From Paradesertivirga mongoliensis (GTDB lineage Bacteria > Bacteroidota > Bacteroidia > Sphingobacteriales > Sphingobacteriaceae), in contig NZ_JAFMZO010000003.1 of assembly GCF_024436395.1 (NCBI RefSeq), positions 682,001 through 746,000 on the forward strand: 64,000 nt of DNA. The letters run 5' to 3'. Position 1 is the first letter of the stretch. Each line of letters begins with the position of its first letter. Shown here piece by piece: positions 9,454-18,259 of the stretch. A program made the position numbers and the translations under genes. The notes beneath the pieces were generated by a model, which was given only the letters and a program-made list of their open reading frames with translations, was not told where the DNA came from and made no database searches.

Positions 9454-12225
9454 TTAATTCATCAGCATTTTATGCGGAGGTGCAAACTTCGTAAGATTGA
9501 TGCCTTCTACAGCTGCCTTATACTCCTCTATCGTAGGTGTTCTACCCAGAATGGTAGACAGCACTACAACAGGCGTAGACGAAAGCAGCGACTCTCCCTT
9601 TTTACCTTCAGCATCTTCCACAACCCTTCCCTGGAAAAGACGGGTTGATGTCGCCATAACGGTATCGCCTTTAGCGGCCTTCTCCTGGTTACCCATACAA
9701 AGATTACATCCCGGGCGCTCCAGATACAACATTTTCTCGTATTGTGTACGTGCCGCAGCCTTAGGAGCATTATCGTCGAATTCGAAACCTGCGTATTTCT
9801 GTAAAACATCCCAGTCGCCTTCGGCTTTAAGCTCATCTACAATATTATAAGTAGGAGGAGCTACTACAAGCGGAGCCTGGAATTCAACCTTACCTTTTTG
9901 CTGTTCGATGTTTTTAAGCATCTGAGCAAGGATCTTCATATCTCCCTTGTGAACCATGCAGGAACCGATAAACCCAAGGTCTACTTTTTTATCTCCGCCA
10001 TAGAATGACAGCGGTCTGATAGTATCGTGAGTATATCGTTTAGAAACATCAGCGTTGTTTACATCCGGGTCGGCAATCATTGGCTCTCCGATAAGATCAA
10101 GATTAACAACAACTTCAGCATAATATTTAGCGTTTGCATCCGGAATCAGAGCTGGCTTCTCTCCTGATTTGATCTCAGCAATTCTTTTATCAGCCTTGTT
10201 GATCAATCCCTGAAGAACTTGCTTTTCATTGTCCATACCTTTATCAATCATAATCTGGATCCTGCCCTTTGCAATCTCCAGTGATTCGATAAGAGTATCA
10301 TCCTCCGAAATACAGATCGAAGCTTTTGCTTTCATCTCTGCAGTCCAGTCTGTAAACGTAAAGGCCTGGTCGGCTGTAAGGGTTCCGATATGAACCTCGA
10401 TCACTCGACCTTGAAATACGTTTTCACCACCGAATTTTTGAAGCATCTGAGCCTGGGTAGCATGAACCACGTCGCGGAAGTCCATGTAATCTTTCATCTC
10501 ACCTTCAAATGTCACTTTCACGGATTCGGGAAGAGGCATCGACGCTTCTCCGGTAGCAAGCGCAAGGGCAACTGTTCCTGAATCGGCACCAAAAGCAACA
10601 CCTTTAGACATTCTTGTATGTGAGTCACCACCAATAATGATAGCCCATTCGTCCACAACAATATCATTAAGAACTTTGTGAATTACATCGGTCATTGAAT
10701 GATAAGCCCCTTTCGGATCACGCGCTGTGATCAAACCGAACTCGTTCATGAACTTCATCAGTTTAGGAATGTTTGCCTGAGCTTTTTTATCCCATACTGA
10801 TGCAGTGTGACAACCCGACTGGTATGCCCCGTCAACAATGGGCGAAATGGTTGTAGCAGCCATTGATTCCAGCTCCTGTGCGGTCATCAAACCAGTAGTA
10901 TCTTGTGAACCTACGATGTTAACCTGCACACGCACATCAGAACCAGCATGTAATACCTTTCCTGAAGTAATACCAACAGCGTTTTTGTTGAAGATCTTCT
11001 CTACAGCGGTAAGACCTTGTCCTTCGTGAGAAATTTCCTTTGATGGAGCAAATACAAGAGGAGTTTCGATCTCTAAAAGTTTTGCAGCGAATGTCTGGAG
11101 CTTTTTGCCGAATACTACAGCATATGATCCGCCGGCTTTTATAAACTCCATTTTTTGTGGAGTAAACGACTTAGACAGGTCAATCAGTTCCTGCTCGCCG
11201 TTATAAAGTTTCTTTTTCTTTGTGTTGATGGTAAGAACAGTACCAGTAGCGACAGAATACACTTGCTCCAAAACGGGTTCGCCATTTTCATCGCGTATAA
11301 CATTACCGTTGGCGTCCTGCTTCTTTACCCAGTTTTTAAGATCGATACCTATACCACCTGTAACGTCAACAGTGGTAAGGAAGATCGGAGAAATACCGTT
11401 TGTACCTCCAACAATCGGAGCAATATTCACGAATGGAATGTATGGACTTGCAGGTTTACCGGCCCATAGAGCCACGTTGTTTACCCCCGACATTCTGGAT
11501 GAGCCCACACCCATCGTACCCTTTTCTGCAATCAGCATCACTTGCTTATCAGGATGCAATTGTTGCAATGCCCTGATTTCGGCTTGTGCCTGAAGAGAGA
11601 TCATACATTTACCATGAAGTTCTCGATCTGAGCGGGAGTGCGCCTGATTACCCGGAGAAAGTAAATCGGTTGAAATATCACCTTCACCGGCAATAAACGT
11701 TACTACCTTGATTTCCTCAGGGATCTCACGCAGCTTAGTAAAAAATTCCGCCTGCGCGTAACTTTCTATTATTTCTTTCGCGATTTGGTTACCGTTTTTA
11801 AATGCCTCTTTTAAACGGTCTGTGTCCGCGTCATAAAGGTAAACTTGTGTCTTAAGTATGCTTGCAGCTTCTTTGGCAATAGAGATATTTTCACCTAAAG
11901 CTAAATCGAGTAACACTTTTATTGAAGGACCACCCTTCATGTGAGATAACAGATCAAATGCAAAGGCAGGTGTGATTTCCTCTACTAAAGCATCACCCAA
12001 AATGATCTCTTTTAAAAACTCAGCTTTTACACCAGCCGCGCTGGTAGTTCCAGGTAAGGTATTGTAAATAAAAAATTTAAGAGAATCTTCCCGGTATGGG
12101 TTGCTTAAATCTCTGATTTGCGTAATGATTTCGCTTAGTAATTCGGCACCGTCAATCGGCTTTGGATGCAGTCCCTGTGCCTTGCGTTCTTCGATCTCCT
12201 GGAGATATTCCTTATAAGTGTTCAT
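9454..12225 (-). CDS. acnB: Aconitate hydratase B (also 2-methylisocitrate dehydratase family)
   Basis: 923 residues, slightly longer than E. coli AcnB (865). Catalyses citrate/isocitrate isomerisation and, in the family, dehydration of 2-methylisocitrate. AcnB architecture: N-terminal HEAT-like helical domain (about 1-160), then the swivel domain ('GEGDISTDLLSPGNQAHSRSD'-type region, about 180-210; 'GTMGVGSSRMSGVNNVALW', about 245-265), then the three catalytic domains. Cluster cysteines are expected in 'GFIGSCMVHKGD' (about 760) and 'ERPGCNLCMGNQ' (about 855). The swivel-first order distinguishes it from the neighbouring mitochondrial-type enzyme. A long untranslated region upstream contains a hairpin and an operator-like repeat array. 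Confidence 0.96.
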   Translation of the reverse strand: MNTYKEYLQEIEERKAQGLHPKPIDGAELLSEIITQIRDLSNPYREDSLKFFIYNTLPGTTSAAGVKAEFLKEIILGDALVEEITPAFAFDLLSHMKGGPSIKVLLDLALGENISIAKEAASILKTQVYLYDADTDRLKEAFKNGNQIAKEIIESYAQAEFFTKLREIPEEIKVVTFIAGEGDISTDLLSPGNQAHSRSDRELHGKCMISLQAQAEIRALQQLHPDKQVMLIAEKGTMGVGSSRMSGVNNVALWAGKPASPYIPFVNIAPIVGGTNGISPIFLTTVDVTGGIGIDLKNWVKKQDANGNVIRDENGEPVLEQVYSVATGTVLTINTKKKKLYNGEQELIDLSKSFTPQKMEFIKAGGSYAVVFGKKLQTFAAKLLEIETPLVFAPSKEISHEGQGLTAVEKIFNKNAVGITSGKVLHAGSDVRVQVNIVGSQDTTGLMTAQELESMAATTISPIVDGAYQSGCHTASVWDKKAQANIPKLMKFMNEFGLITARDPKGAYHSMTDVIHKVLNDIVVDEWAIIIGGDSHTRMSKGVAFGADSGTVALALATGEASMPLPESVKVTFEGEMKDYMDFRDVVHATQAQMLQKFGGENVFQGRVIEVHIGTLTADQAFTFTDWTAEMKAKASICISEDDTLIESLEIAKGRIQIMIDKGMDNEKQVLQGLINKADKRIAEIKSGEKPALIPDANAKYYAEVVVNLDLIGEPMIADPDVNNADVSKRYTHDTIRPLSFYGGDKKVDLGFIGSCMVHKGDMKILAQMLKNIEQQKGKVEFQAPLVVAPPTYNIVDELKAEGDWDVLQKYAGFEFDDNAPKAAARTQYEKMLYLERPGCNLCMGNQEKAAKGDTVMATSTRLFQGRVVEDAEGKKGESLLSSTPVVVLSTILGRTPTIEEYKAAVEGINLTKFAPPHKMLMN

Positions 12226-12247
12226 AACAATTCTTTTCGATGGTAAT

Positions 12248-12267
12248 CCAGACTAAAGCCAGTCTGG
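12248..12267. other. Stem-loop in the acnB leader
   Basis: CCAGACT-N6-AGTCTGG, a perfect 7-bp stem 23-42 bp upstream of the acnB start codon, so likely inside the 5' untranslated region. It may affect translation or mRNA stability. Confidence 0.5.
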
Positions 12268-12498
12268 TATGTAATTTACTTTGTCTTCTTCACAAACCTT
12301 TATCTTCCCCGAGCATCTTTCAGCAAAGCTGCTTAAGAAGCATCAATCAGAGAGGTTTATTCTGCTTGTTCTTTCTACGAGAGAAAATACTCTTTTATTT
12401 AAAGCTAGTGGTTGTCTAATTTCCTGCCACATGAATGTGATTTGCAGAATAACCGTAAACTTTCCGAACCTTTTCTAATTTAAACACCCGGGAGTAAG

Positions 12499-12583
12499 TG
12501 ATTTTTAATTTGAATTTCAAAAATCAGCTACGTAATGGTGATTTTTCTGCAAAAATACAAAAAATCATCGACAGATGTAACAA
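12499..12583 (-). promoter_or_regulatory. Putative acnB promoter with an array of alternating 8-mers
   Basis: A Bacteroidota -7 element TATTTTTG reads on the minus strand at 12557-12550, with TTG 23 bp upstream (12583-12581). Around it lie four copies of one 8-mer in alternating orientation: TGATTTTT at 12499-12506, AAAAATCA at 12519-12526, TGATTTTT at 12539-12546 and AAAAATCA at 12560-12567. Centre spacings are 20, 20 and 21 bp, two helical turns. This geometry suggests binding sites for a dimeric regulator, or mutually exclusive RNA hairpins. The rest of the 12226-12695 gap shows no convincing ORF. Confidence 0.5.
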
Positions 12584-12695
12584 CACATGGGCTTTTTGTG
12601 CAAATAATACAGTCGAAAGTCTTATCAAATTCTTCCTGCATCCGATCATTCCTCCAGCTTTGCTGAACCAATTGTAGATTAGAGATTATTTCTTT

Positions 12696-13313
12696 TTATA
12701 ACGCTTTAAATGCGTAACCCTTCCTTTTCCAGAACTCCAGAGCTTTGGGCAAGACATCTTCCAGAATAGGAAAAGCTTTTAAACTATCATGAAAAACTAC
12801 AATGGAGCCAGGACAGGTATTATTGATTGTTTTCCTTAAGCATTTCTCCGGCTTCAGCTTTGTGTCAAAGTCACCGCTTAGCACGTCCCACATGATAATT
12901 TCTATTTCAGGATTTACTTTTTTCAACTTTGCGACCTGCGACTTCTTTATCCTCCCGTAGGGCGGGCGAAATAAATCCGAGTCTACGTACCGGCGGCATT
13001 GCTCATAGTTATCAAGATATTCCTCATCCTCTGTTTCCCAGCCCTTCAGATGGTTAAAGGTATGATTACCTACAGAATGACCTTCATTAAGGATTCTTTG
13101 ATATATCTCCGGATGCTTCCTGACATTATCGCCAATGCAGAAAAAAGTAGCCTTCGCATCATACTCCTTTAACTTATCCAGAACAAATGGGGTTACTTCA
13201 GGAATAGGGCCATCATCAAAAGTGAGGAAAATGGTATTCTTTACATGCTTTTTCCAAACCAGTTGTGGGTATATCCACCGCAAAAACACAGGGGTCTTAA
13301 CCAGATACATCAT
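12696..13313 (-). CDS. Polysaccharide deacetylase family protein (NodB domain)
   Basis: 205 residues. Carbohydrate esterase 4 fold removing N- or O-acetyl groups from a cell-wall or other polysaccharide. Catalytic motifs: 'TFDDGP' (general base and metal Asp, about residues 31-36), 'HSVGNHTFNH' (metal His pair, about 79-88), 'RPPYG' (about 116-120) and 'IMWDV' with 'VVFHDS' (about 140, 172) for the remaining active-site pieces. The N-terminus is short and slightly hydrophobic without a clear signal peptide. Divergent from gpsA. Substrate not deducible. Confidence 0.9.
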   Translation of the reverse strand: MMYLVKTPVFLRWIYPQLVWKKHVKNTIFLTFDDGPIPEVTPFVLDKLKEYDAKATFFCIGDNVRKHPEIYQRILNEGHSVGNHTFNHLKGWETEDEEYLDNYEQCRRYVDSDLFRPPYGRIKKSQVAKLKKVNPEIEIIMWDVLSGDFDTKLKPEKCLRKTINNTCPGSIVVFHDSLKAFPILEDVLPKALEFWKRKGYAFKAL

Positions 13314-13436
13314 ATCTTCAATGAATTACAATGCTAGCTATTTTATAATTATTCTTAAGTATAAGTTTAAAATGGATGTTTTGTTATAATTCAGTAAACT
13401 TGTTCCGCTTTAAGATTTTCAAATCAGGATATTTAC

Positions 13437-14441
13437 ATGGACGAGGCTACAAAAATAGCAGTTATAGGTGGTGGAAGCTGGGCTACGGCAAATGTTAAAA
13501 TGTTGTTGGATAACCCGACAGAGAAGGAGATTTTTTGGTGGATGCGCAGTGAATCAAGCATCGAGCATCTGAAAAAATACAAGCATAATCCTAACTATCT
13601 CAGTTCTGTAGAGATCAGGGTGCCGGAACAAAACATCAGCAGTGACATCCTAAATGTAATTGGACAGTCTGACATGGTACTTCTGAACGTCCCGGCAGCA
13701 TTTCTAAAAGAAGCACTTGGACAGGTTAGCGCCGAAACATTAAAAGGGAAAAAGATTATTTCGGCAATTAAGGGCTTCGTTCCTGATGACAACATGATCA
13801 TTGCCGAATTTATGCACCATAACTATGGCATACCCTTACAGGATATCGTGGTTATCAGTGGGCCATGTCATGCGGAAGAAGTAGCCCTCGAGAAACTTTC
13901 CTTCCTAACCATCGCTTCCCTGGATATTGAACTGGCCACAAGATTTGCAAATATGCTGAACACCAGATATATTAAAACCAATGTATCTGATGATATCTAC
14001 GGGACTGAATATGCTGCGGTACTGAAAAATATATATGCGGTTGCCAGCGGCATTTGCCATGGGGTTGGATATGGCGACAATTTTCAGGCTGTGCTCATTT
14101 CGAATGCAATTAAGGAAATAAAAAGCTTTGTGGATGAAGTTCATCCAATTGACCGGGATATTAAAGAATCTGCTTACCTGGGCGACCTTTTGGTTACCGC
14201 CTACTCTCAATTCAGCCGTAACCGGATGTTCGGAAATATGATTGGAAAAGGGTATAACGTCAAATCAGCACAACTGGAAATGAACATGATAGCCGAAGGT
14301 TATTATGCCGCTAATTCCCTTCACCAGATAAATAAGATCTATAAAGTTAGTATGCCTATTTGCCGGGCCGTATACGCTGTTTTATACGAAAAACATTCTC
14401 CGCATATCGAAATGAGATTGCTGGCAGAGCAATTATCCTGA
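13437..14441 (+). CDS. gpsA: NAD(P)H-dependent glycerol-3-phosphate dehydrogenase
   Basis: 334 residues. Reduces dihydroxyacetone phosphate to sn-glycerol 3-phosphate for phospholipid synthesis; cytosolic. Rossmann dinucleotide-binding motif 'AVIGGGSWATA' (about residues 8-18), 'SAIKGF' (about 107) and the catalytic-lysine segment 'YAAVLKNIYAVASG' (about 188-201) followed by 'GYGDN'. ATG start at 13437. Downstream of it, on the same strand, is the small YtxH-like gene. Confidence 0.95.
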   Translation: MDEATKIAVIGGGSWATANVKMLLDNPTEKEIFWWMRSESSIEHLKKYKHNPNYLSSVEIRVPEQNISSDILNVIGQSDMVLLNVPAAFLKEALGQVSAETLKGKKIISAIKGFVPDDNMIIAEFMHHNYGIPLQDIVVISGPCHAEEVALEKLSFLTIASLDIELATRFANMLNTRYIKTNVSDDIYGTEYAAVLKNIYAVASGICHGVGYGDNFQAVLISNAIKEIKSFVDEVHPIDRDIKESAYLGDLLVTAYSQFSRNRMFGNMIGKGYNVKSAQLEMNMIAEGYYAANSLHQINKIYKVSMPICRAVYAVLYEKHSPHIEMRLLAEQLS

Positions 14442-14494
14442 TTTTTTGTAAACCTGCGGGCCCTTTTGTTGTTCTTCTTACAAAGACTATCAAT

Positions 14495-14770
14495 ATGAAG
14501 AACACAACTTTATGGAGCATTGTTGCCGGAGCAGCTGCGGCGGGTGCAATACTATATTACAAAAGAAACGAAGTTTCAAGAATGGGTGGAAACCTGAAAG
14601 ATTCTGCCAGAAACTGGGGAGATAAACTTACGCAATACGGCTCCGAACTTAAAGACCGCTTTTTAAATAACGTAAAAGGCCCAAATGGCGAGGCGGTTTA
14701 CCTGGACATGTACGACCGGCAGTTTTATGAAAATGAAATGGGTCAAAGAGTTTACTTAGACGCCAACTAA
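14495..14770 (+). CDS. Small YtxH-like membrane-anchored protein
   Basis: 91 residues. One N-terminal hydrophobic helix with small residues ('SIVAGAAAAGAILYY', about 8-22) followed by a charged amphipathic segment ('DSARNWGDKLTQYGSELKDR'), the layout of YtxH/gas-vesicle-like proteins associated with envelope stress. The start at 14495 is chosen because upstream in-frame sequence is the 3' end of gpsA in another frame. It lies 53 bp after gpsA and is closed by a strong bidirectional terminator. Function unknown. Confidence 0.72.
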   Translation: MKNTTLWSIVAGAAAAGAILYYKRNEVSRMGGNLKDSARNWGDKLTQYGSELKDRFLNNVKGPNGEAVYLDMYDRQFYENEMGQRVYLDAN

Positions 14771-14784
14771 CCCAATTAAATACG

Positions 14785-14811
14785 AAAAGCCCCGCAAATT
14801 GCGGGGCTTTT
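14785..14811. terminator. Bidirectional terminator, YtxH-like gene / DEAD-box gene
   Basis: Perfect 11-bp stem AAAAGCCCCGC/GCGGGGCTTTT with AAATT loop, flanked by A/T runs on both sides, between convergent genes. Confidence 0.9.
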
Positions 14812-14827
14812 ATGTTAAAGCTTTCTG

Positions 14828-16651
14828 CTAAGAACGTCTTCTTCGCTCTCCGCCGCCGCTATATCCGCCACTGCGTTCTTCGCGTCGTTTGCCAGAGAAA
14901 TCACGGAAGCCTCCGCCTCCACTACGTTCTCGGCTGCCGCCACCTTCGCGACGACCACCGCCTGAATATCCTCCGCTACGCTCGCGACTTCCGCCTTCAC
15001 GGTCGCCTGCAACTTCAATCCTTACGGCACGTCCGTTAAATTCTACGCCTTTAAAGTTTTGCTGAATTACATCTGCCTGATTGTTTTCAACTTCAAAGAA
15101 TGTAAACACACCTTTTAAGTCGATCTTACCGATAGACTTGCCACCGATTTTTCCATTATTACGGATAAAACCCAGCATATCGCCACGTGTAAAATCATCT
15201 ACCGAGCCGAGATTGATAAAGAAGCGGGTATAATCGCCGCGACTGCTGCCAAAGCGACTGGAACGCTCACCTCTTTCACCACGCTCACCTCTCTCGCCGC
15301 GCTCGCCACGATCACGATCGTCTGCAGGAGCATTCAGATCAGGTGCATTCTGGTAATAATCAAGGAAACGATTAAATTCAAGCGAAGCGAAACGTGTAAT
15401 AACTTCTTCTTTACTTAAATCCTTAAATTCATCCATGATACGTGGAATGTACTGCTCAATTTGCTCAGTATTAACTTCTACGTTATGCACTTTATGCACT
15501 AAAGCGAAAAGCTGCTTTTCACACACATCAAATCCGCCTGGTATCTCAACTTTAGTAAATTTCTTACCGATGATACGCTCGATCTGTCTGATCTTACCTA
15601 CTTCTTTCGAGTTGATAATAGAGATAGAAACGCCCGATTTACCGGCACGTGCAGTACGGCCGCTTCGGTGAGTGTAGTTTTCTATTTCATCAGGTAACGA
15701 ATAATTAATTACGTGAGTTACATCGTTAACATCAATACCTCTAGCTGCAACATCAGTCGCAATCAGTAATTGCAGGCTACGTTCACGGTAGCGTTTCATT
15801 ACTTTATCGCGCTGCTGCTGAGATAAATCGCCATGCAATGCATCTGCATTGTAACCATCTTTAATTAAAGACTCGGCAATATCCTGAGTTTCAATCTTGG
15901 TACGGCAAAATACAATACCAAAAATCTCTGGATTAAAATCCACAATACGCTTAAATGCAGCATATTTATCACGGGCACGTACCACATAATACTCGTGGTC
16001 GATGTTTACGTTACCGGTATTTTTGGTACCCATGGTAAGCTCGAAAGGATTGTCCATGTATTTTTTGGCAATCCTTCTAACTTCCGAAGGCATGGTAGCA
16101 GAAAACAACCAGGTCTTCTTATCTTCAGGTGTGGTCGATAAAATCTGGTCGATATCTTCCTGAAAGCCCATATTGAGCATTTCATCAGCTTCGTCTAAAA
16201 CAACGTAACGTACTTCAGAAAAATCAATCGCTTTACGATTAATAATATCCAACATACGTCCCGGTGTAGCCACAACAATCTGCACACCACGTCTAATCTG
16301 ACGTAACTGATCGGAGATGTTTGCACCACCGTAAACGGCTACTACATTAACATTTTTGACATTTTTCGCGTAATTGTTTATGTCGTTAGTGATCTGTAAA
16401 CAAAGTTCGCGGGTTGGGCACAGAATAAGTGCCTGAGGGTGGTTCTTTTCAAAGTCCAGTAATTCTAATAGAGGCAGGCCAAATGCTGCCGTCTTACCGG
16501 TTCCTGTTTGAGCTAATCCGACAAAATCGTTGCTGCCTGAAAGTAATACCGGGATTGCTTGTTCCTGGATTGGTGTAGGATTTTCGAATCCTAATTCAGC
16601 TATGGCATTAACAATATCATGACGGATACCCAAGGTACTAAATGGGTTCAT
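14828..16651 (-). CDS. DEAD-box RNA helicase (DeaD/CsdA-like)
   Basis: 607 residues. ATP-dependent RNA unwinding, probably in ribosome assembly, cold adaptation or mRNA decay. Motifs: 'GFENPTPIQ' Q-motif (about 20-28), 'AQTGTGKT' (about 46-53), 'PTREL', 'DEAD' (about 152), 'SAT' (about 184), 'HRSGRTARAGK' motif VI (about 330). After the core come a linker with five 'RGE' repeats (about 450-470), a DbpA-type RNA-binding domain (about 478-550) and an RGG/RSGG-rich basic tail to the end. Such tails bind RNA and can drive phase separation. A -7 motif TACCTTTG lies on the minus strand at 16696-16689. Confidence 0.95.
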   Translation of the reverse strand: MNPFSTLGIRHDIVNAIAELGFENPTPIQEQAIPVLLSGSNDFVGLAQTGTGKTAAFGLPLLELLDFEKNHPQALILCPTRELCLQITNDINNYAKNVKNVNVVAVYGGANISDQLRQIRRGVQIVVATPGRMLDIINRKAIDFSEVRYVVLDEADEMLNMGFQEDIDQILSTTPEDKKTWLFSATMPSEVRRIAKKYMDNPFELTMGTKNTGNVNIDHEYYVVRARDKYAAFKRIVDFNPEIFGIVFCRTKIETQDIAESLIKDGYNADALHGDLSQQQRDKVMKRYRERSLQLLIATDVAARGIDVNDVTHVINYSLPDEIENYTHRSGRTARAGKSGVSISIINSKEVGKIRQIERIIGKKFTKVEIPGGFDVCEKQLFALVHKVHNVEVNTEQIEQYIPRIMDEFKDLSKEEVITRFASLEFNRFLDYYQNAPDLNAPADDRDRGERGERGERGERGERSSRFGSSRGDYTRFFINLGSVDDFTRGDMLGFIRNNGKIGGKSIGKIDLKGVFTFFEVENNQADVIQQNFKGVEFNGRAVRIEVAGDREGGSRERSGGYSGGGRREGGGSRERSGGGGFRDFSGKRREERSGGYSGGGERRRRS

Positions 16652-16740
16652 GATAATTATAAATTCTCCGGCTTAATTGCCGAAGGCGCAAAGGTACGCT
16701 AATTTTTTTAAGGGAAGTTTTCTAAATGTAAAAAGGCGGA

Positions 16741-16897
16741 TTTGAAAATGTGTAGTTGGCGGCTCTGTTGCGACTATAGCCCTGCCATTTGCTCATACTG
16801 CGCGGGCCTTAGCCACCGGCCGGTATCCGCGTCTGTCAGGTTTGTAATGCAACACATCTTCCCTGTGGGAAGGATGATAAACATCTTGGATTAAAAG
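16741..16897. other. GC-rich non-coding interval upstream of the DEAD-box gene
   Basis: More GC-rich than neighbouring intergenic DNA, with short hairpins (for example TTCCC-TGT-GGGAA near 16859-16871 and CCGGCCGG near 16817). No ORF or promoter recognised. It might be a decayed dispersed element. Confidence 0.3.
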
Positions 16898-17365
16898 CTA
16901 TCCCCTCAACCTGTCCGTCGACCTTATCAACTTTTCATCCTTCCTTATTCCTTTAATGGCAAAAATCAGAAACAAAATAGTAATTGAAGGTAGAAATATC
17001 CCAATACCATAATTTGCAGGCTGAAGCTGAAAATCGCCGATTACCCCCTTGGTAGTTTTATAAAGCCAGAAAAAGTGTCCTAAGATTGCGATTATTGCCA
17101 CATAAGCTATCGCGATTTGCTTCTTTCTATCTTTAAATAAAAATATAGCGAAAAAAGGTAGCGCGCCTATTAAAGCTGTTGCGATCGAAAGGCCCAGAAA
17201 TTGTTCCGTAATTACAACCTGACCGTTTAAGCTTTCATACACTCCGGAAACTTTCAAAGCCCTTGCAGATCCGTTTTGGGGAACGTGAACATACGCAAAT
17301 AAGAATAAGGCATAAAAAGTAACCGTTGCCAGAAAAAACCAGATAGTTTGAATACGTTGAATCAT
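16898..17365 (-). CDS. DUF4293-family four-helix membrane protein
   Basis: 155 residues. The 'MIQRIQTIWFFLA' N-terminus and four predicted transmembrane helices (about 5-27, 52-75, 83-103, 120-140) match the Bacteroidota DUF4293 family, inner membrane, function unknown. It is divergent from truA. A promoter fits on the minus strand: -7 TATATTTG at 17390-17383 and TTG 23 bp upstream at 17416-17414, giving a short leader. Confidence 0.85.
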   Translation of the reverse strand: MIQRIQTIWFFLATVTFYALFLFAYVHVPQNGSARALKVSGVYESLNGQVVITEQFLGLSIATALIGALPFFAIFLFKDRKKQIAIAYVAIIAILGHFFWLYKTTKGVIGDFQLQPANYGIGIFLPSITILFLIFAIKGIRKDEKLIRSTDRLRG

Positions 17366-17443
17366 AATTGCTAATTAATGCACAAATATAGAAAAGTGTT
17401 TGGGCTGGATAAACAATCTCTCTACTATCCTTAACTTTGAGCA

Positions 17444-18196
17444 GTGGCAGATACAAAAAGGTTTTTTATTGAGATATCCTACAAAGGAACTAATTACCAT
17501 GGATGGCAGGTTCAGCCCAATGCAATAACAGTTCAGGAACTGCTGGACAAAGCACTATCAATATTTTTCAGACAAAAAGTCGAAACCCTGGGTTGCGGAC
17601 GAACGGATACAGGTGTGCATGCTACTCAGTTTTTCGCACATTTCGATTTGACCGATTTTGGCAGCGTACTGAAGGATTCCACTTTACAGAGCATCAATTC
17701 TCTGCTTCCTTTCGATATTTCCGCTAAAAGTCTTACCGAAACCAGTGCAACCGCACACGCCCGCTTCGATGCAAGCCTTCGCTCTTACGAATACCATATC
17801 CATTTCGAAAAGAGCCCGTTTTTACATGAATTATCCTGGCTGCTCCGGGATAAATTGATTGTATCAGCTATGAACCAGGCCGCTTCCGAACTTCTGAATT
17901 ATACAGATTTCAGCTGTTTCAGCAAATCGAACACCCAGGTATTCACCAATAACTGTAAAATATCGCGGGCCGAATGGGTCGAGACCGCCCAGGGGCTCAT
18001 TTTCCATATCTCTGCTGATCGCTTTCTGCGAAATATGGTCAGAGCCATTGTAGGTACCATGGTCGAAATCGGGAAAGGCAAACTAGCTCCGGATGCCATT
18101 CACCAAATCATCGAGAGTAAAAACCGTTCGAATGCAGGCGCCTCAGTACCCTCCTGCGGATTGTATCTCACTAATGTAAAATATCCCTATATCTAA
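17444..18196 (+). CDS. truA: tRNA pseudouridine synthase A
   Basis: 250 residues. Converts uridines 38-40 of the tRNA anticodon arm to pseudouridine. Motifs 'YKGTNYHGWQVQPN' (about 11-24) and catalytic Asp in 'GCGRTDTGVHA' (about 50-60) are clear; 'FLRNMVRAIVGTMVEIG' (about 192-208) is the conserved second half. It starts with GTG at 17444; no in-frame ATG precedes the core. A -7-like TAACTTTG ends 4 bp before the GTG (17432-17439), so the mRNA may be nearly leaderless. Confidence 0.96.
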   Translation: MADTKRFFIEISYKGTNYHGWQVQPNAITVQELLDKALSIFFRQKVETLGCGRTDTGVHATQFFAHFDLTDFGSVLKDSTLQSINSLLPFDISAKSLTETSATAHARFDASLRSYEYHIHFEKSPFLHELSWLLRDKLIVSAMNQAASELLNYTDFSCFSKSNTQVFTNNCKISRAEWVETAQGLIFHISADRFLRNMVRAIVGTMVEIGKGKLAPDAIHQIIESKNRSNAGASVPSCGLYLTNVKYPYI

Positions 18197-18259
18197 TATC
18201 GATAAAACTGCTGCCCTTTTAGGTGGTTTACTATATTTGTGGCCTTAGCAAACAATAAC

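Noticed and set aside
12281..12478. 65-codon ORF upstream of acnB
   Set aside because: Overlaps the likely acnB leader on the opposite strand, with no start signals or recognisable protein features.
14815..15039. Ala/Val-rich and Arg/Leu-rich short ORFs at the end of the DEAD-box gene
   Set aside because: Other-frame readings of the RGG-encoding repeats; the helicase frame is intact with a full domain set.
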